From: an uncultured Collinsella sp.
Lineage (GTDB): Bacteria > Actinomycetota > Coriobacteriia > Coriobacteriales > Coriobacteriaceae
Reading direction: 5' to 3'
Assembly (NCBI GenBank): GCA_937926755.1
Contig: CALBBA010000007.1
Location: forward strand, 1 to 21,174
DNA: 21,174 nucleotides
Shown here: in pieces, positions 19,206 through 21,174 of the stretch
Layout of the letters: every line of letters begins with the position of its first letter
How positions within the stretch are numbered: position 1 is the first letter of the stretch
Position numbers and translations under genes: made by a program
Notes under the pieces: model-generated
Databases searched by the model: none
What the model was told of the DNA's origin: nothing
What the model saw: only the letters and a program-made list of their open reading frames with translations

Positions 19206-19591
19206 TGCCGGTCCTCCAAGTATTTTTCGGCGGCTGAGATGATCCAGCATTGCGCGTCGAGTTTTTCGAGCTTAGCCAGCTCGTATCGGACGGCTTCGGA
19301 ATGGTCGTGGCTTTGGTTGCCGTAGATGAGGCTGATGAGCGTGTTTTTTATCGTGTCCCTGCACAATTCGTCCAGCCGCCCGTCAAACCGTTCGGAACGT
19401 TCGCCGAGCTGCCTCGTCTTAGCGAAATGCTGGGAAAGCACGCTGTTATACGGCAAGCGCTCGGGATTGACGTGGGCATACAGCCCAGTAGCCAATGATT
19501 CGAGCGCCCCCGGCCAAATCTTGAGGCACAAGGTGATGACCGCGCACGCGCCGCCCACGCCACCAAAACCCGCTAAAAACGTTTGAAACAC
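19202..19591 (-). CDS. membrane-anchored protein of lysis/tail region, 129 aa
   Basis: The GTG start at 19591 has AAGGAG 7 bases upstream. An N-terminal membrane span (residues about 5-28) is followed by a charged helical region (about 50-125, EKLDAQCWIISAAEKYLE at the end). It lies between tail and lysis genes. No family recognised; similar proteins in other phages are often called tail or holin-associated. Confidence 0.65.
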   Translation of the reverse strand: MFQTFLAGFGGVGGACAVITLCLKIWPGALESLATGLYAHVNPERLPYNSVLSQHFAKTRQLGERSERFDGRLDELCRDTIKNTLISLIYGNQSHDHSEAVRYELAKLEKLDAQCWIISAAEKYLEDRQ

Positions 19592-19612
19592 ATCACATCT
19601 CCTTGAAATCGT

Positions 19613-20005
19613 TTAATCTTTTGGCATGGTGTCGCCATCGAAATAATTGCCCGGCAATCCCAACGAGACAAGCTGCTGCCACTGGTCTTGAGGCACGCAC
19701 AAGCCCTTGCTCAGATTGACCGTGCAACTGTTCAGACCGACGAGAATGCCGTGAGTAGTGCTGGCGGCGGTGAAGACGTAATCCACGCGACCATTCGAAC
19801 TGACCAGCCCACTATCACTGCCATTGGTGGTGAGACGCAAGCGCGGATTGTCGCCACTCGTGGACAGCATGTAACAGACGACGCTCACATGGTATTTCAC
19901 GCCCGCCGTCAACCCCGTGAAGGTGATGTCCGATGGTGTCGTGTTCGTCGTCTTGACGCTCACACCGTCTTTCGGCATGACGCAGTGATTAACGATGGGA
20001 GTCAT
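19613..20005 (-). CDS. tail/adsorption protein with C-terminal YFDGDTMP motif, 130 aa
   Basis: The sequence has strand-rich repeats (SDITFTGLTAGVKYHVSVVCYML, then GDNPRLRLTTNGSDSG), as in beta-sandwich domains, and ends PGNYFDGDTMPKD. The two genes upstream end with related motifs. Such modules occur in phage minor tail proteins and bind sugars or attach to tail. It is the last of three tandem copies. GGGGG lies 7 bases before ATG 20005. Confidence 0.7.
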   Translation of the reverse strand: MTPIVNHCVMPKDGVSVKTTNTTPSDITFTGLTAGVKYHVSVVCYMLSTSGDNPRLRLTTNGSDSGLVSSNGRVDYVFTAASTTHGILVGLNSCTVNLSKGLCVPQDQWQQLVSLGLPGNYFDGDTMPKD

Positions 20006-20024
20006 GCCACCACCCCCAAGAGGG

Positions 20025-20393
20025 TCAGGCGAGCGGCATCGTATCCCCGTCGAAAAAGTAAAGGCCGTCGAGCAAGGCCTTGTTCGCCTGGTATTCGCCC
20101 AGCTCGCACATGACCATGTTCCACACCTTGACGGTCGGACTGCCGGACACGACCTTGTATCTCAGGCTCATCGGATTCGCGATCGTGGGCGTGAAGGCCC
20201 ATCCGATGCGTTGGCTCTTGCTGAAGGTGCCCGGACAGTTTTCTATCGTGACGGAGCCGCCCGACACGTCCAACCAGACCGTGCACCAGTATGTGGTACC
20301 CGGAGTCTTCTCGATGGTCGAAATCGGCGTGTACTGGCCCGGTTGCAGCGTGACGTGGGCGCGTGGACTGCTTATCAGGTTCGTGACTATCAT
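20025..20393 (-). CDS. tail/adsorption protein with C-terminal FFDGDTMP motif, 122 aa
   Basis: Strand-rich core (HVTLQPGQYTPISTIEKTPGTTYWCTVWLDVSGG, then SVTIENC) resembles a carbohydrate-binding beta-sandwich. The end is LYFFDGDTMPLA. The RBS is weak, so translation probably depends on the gene before. It lies between two related genes of similar length. Confidence 0.65.
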   Translation of the reverse strand: MIVTNLISSPRAHVTLQPGQYTPISTIEKTPGTTYWCTVWLDVSGGSVTIENCPGTFSKSQRIGWAFTPTIANPMSLRYKVVSGSPTVKVWNMVMCELGEYQANKALLDGLYFFDGDTMPLA

Positions 20394-20420
20394 CGGGCAT
20401 CACCCGCCCGACGAATCGCC

Positions 20421-20891
20421 TTAATCGCGTGGCATCGTGTCCCCCGAGAAGAAGCCCGGAAGCCCCCCCCCCACGGCTTTATCGTAAGTGTCGGCGCGTT
20501 CGACAAGCAAGTCACCAAAATTCACGGTCGTGCCCGATACCGGGTAGGCCTCGAACCTGATTTTGCCGGTTTTGCTGGTGACGCGCGTGACCATGGTGCT
20601 CGCGTTGGATTTCGGATTGACGCCGGCCAGGACCGTCACCTTGCCCGCATCGTCCACGTCTATGATGGCTACCGGGGTCGATTGTTTCGTGATGTCGGTG
20701 TACACGAACATGGAGACGACGAGCGGCGTGTTCGCCGGCACGTCCACGTTGAAGCCGTAGCCGCCGTTGCTCCCTGACACTACCAGCTGGTGGTTGGTTT
20801 TGTTGACACTCGCTGTGACGTCGCCCCACTTGTTGATGCCGGTCAGCGGGCCGGTGAGATTCGGATTGGTGAACCAGTTAATCCTCTGCAT
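20421..20891 (-). CDS. tail/adsorption protein with G10 tract and C-terminal FFSGDTMP motif, 156 aa
   Basis: NWFTNPNLTGPLTGINKWGDVTASV followed by VPANTPLVVSMFVYTD and KIRFEAYPVSGTTVNFGDLLVE resembles the CBM-like beta-sandwich of tail tip proteins. The end is LPGFFSGDTMPRD. Ten consecutive G codon bases (20472-20463, VGGG) sit just before the end. GGGAG lies 6 bases before ATG 20891, overlapping the coiled-coil gene. A role in receptor recognition is inferred. Confidence 0.75.
   Translation of the reverse strand: MQRINWFTNPNLTGPLTGINKWGDVTASVNKTNHQLVVSGSNGGYGFNVDVPANTPLVVSMFVYTDITKQSTPVAIIDVDDAGKVTVLAGVNPKSNASTMVTRVTSKTGKIRFEAYPVSGTTVNFGDLLVERADTYDKAVGGGLPGFFSGDTMPRD
20463..20472. repeat. 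homopolymer tract C10/G10 in tail gene
   Basis: Ten C on the plus strand (ten G on the coding strand) near the 3' end of the tail gene. A one-base slip would replace the final ~20 residues, including the GDTMP motif. Confidence 0.9.
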
Positions 20892-21048
20892 CAGTGTCTC
20901 CCTTCACGCTTTCGAGCACGTCGGCGGGAATCAGTTTCATGGCCGCGTTGAGCTGGCTGGTCAGGATTGCGATTTGCTTGGTGAGAGTGCCGATTTGCGC
21001 GGAAAGAGAGTCGATGACTTCGTTCGCGTCGGCTGGAATCTGAGTCAA
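20878..21048 (-). CDS. small coiled-coil protein, 56 aa, TTG start
   Basis: AAGGAG lies 7 bases before TTG 21048; the longer frame from 21081 has no site. EVIDSLSAQIGTLTKQIAILTSQLNAAMKL is a heptad-type coiled coil (about residues 8-37), and the end is acidic. It overlaps the next tail gene by 14 bases. Short coiled-coil proteins between tail genes often act in tail or baseplate assembly; not proven. Confidence 0.7.
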   Translation of the reverse strand: MTQIPADANEVIDSLSAQIGTLTKQIAILTSQLNAAMKLIPADVLESVKGDTDAED

Positions 21049-21070
21049 AATAAGTCTCCTTTTAATGCGA

Positions 21071-21102
21071 AACCCCCACAATCCGATTGGATTGCAGGGG
21101 TT
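21071..21102 (-). other. imperfect hairpin between tail genes
   Basis: AACCCC..CAATCC and GGATTG..GGGGTT pair at 12 of 14 positions around a GATT loop. The U-tract on the minus side is weak (TTTCGCATT), so it is more likely an attenuator or mRNA stabiliser than a full terminator. Confidence 0.5.
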
Positions 21103-21123
21103 GAAAAAATTGGGAAATACGGG

Positions 21124-21174
21124 TCAGTCGGCGGCGGTCATCGTGTCGATACGAGTCACGGCCTTAAGCCCGTC
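21124..21174 (-). CDS. 3' end of upstream tail gene (partial)
   Basis: The frame entering from the right ends DGLKAVTRIDTMTAAD and stops at 21126-21124. Only 16 residues are visible. The DTM triplet recalls the GDTMP motif of the tail trio. It is probably a minor tail protein by position. Confidence 0.6.
   Translation of the reverse strand, partial: DGLKAVTRIDTMTAAD

Overview
The window reads as part of a temperate, siphovirus-type actinobacteriophage genome, most likely from Bifidobacterium. The host is inferred from the gene set, the GC-rich coding sequence and the leucine-tRNA-like attachment site; no search could be run. Both flanks of the integrase/attachment region carry phage genes: early genes at lower coordinates, lysis and tail genes at higher coordinates. 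The attachment site therefore looks like an unrecombined attP, and the sequence probably comes from the circular or virion form (or tandem copies) rather than from a single integrated prophage, which would be opened at this point.

Layout, following leftward transcription from high to low coordinates. 21174-19613: end of a tail gene, a small coiled-coil protein, and three small tail or adsorption proteins that all end in a GDTMP-type motif. 19591-17827: membrane proteins, NlpC/P60 endolysin and holin, closed by a terminator. 17669-16889: an adenine methyltransferase split by a C9 tract. 16771-16610: a small gene with its own terminators. 16483-15862 (+ strand): an acidic protein, a structured RNA candidate with promoter and terminator, and a tiny hydrophobic peptide frame. 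15768-14437: tyrosine integrase and attP. 14431-11775 (+ strand): lysogeny module with repressor, ImmA/IrrE-like protease, lipoprotein, a small PH-like protein, an iteron/AT-rich region and a winged-helix protein.

11652-843 is one long leftward early operon. It holds a small protein, a Cro-like regulator, small hypothetical genes, a 435-base structured gap, an excisionase-like protein, a recombination set (YqaJ exonuclease, RecT, SSB, RusA), an SAM methyltransferase, zinc-ribbon proteins, a nuclease-like protein and a replication initiator with an embedded candidate origin. Most junctions are ATGA, GTGA, TTGA or CTGA overlaps, which shows tight translational coupling and several non-ATG starts.

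Below 860 a strong promoter overlapped by a palindrome drives a tRNA-like RNA and then an HNH endonuclease, the usual gateway to the packaging genes that would lie off the left end.

The most interesting items are the 159-base tRNA-like RNA whose anticodon arm is replaced by a long insert, the RNA plus hydrophobic-peptide locus at 16156-16483, the structured leader at 9962-10270, and two homopolymer tracts in genes suited to phase variation (a methyltransferase and a tail protein).
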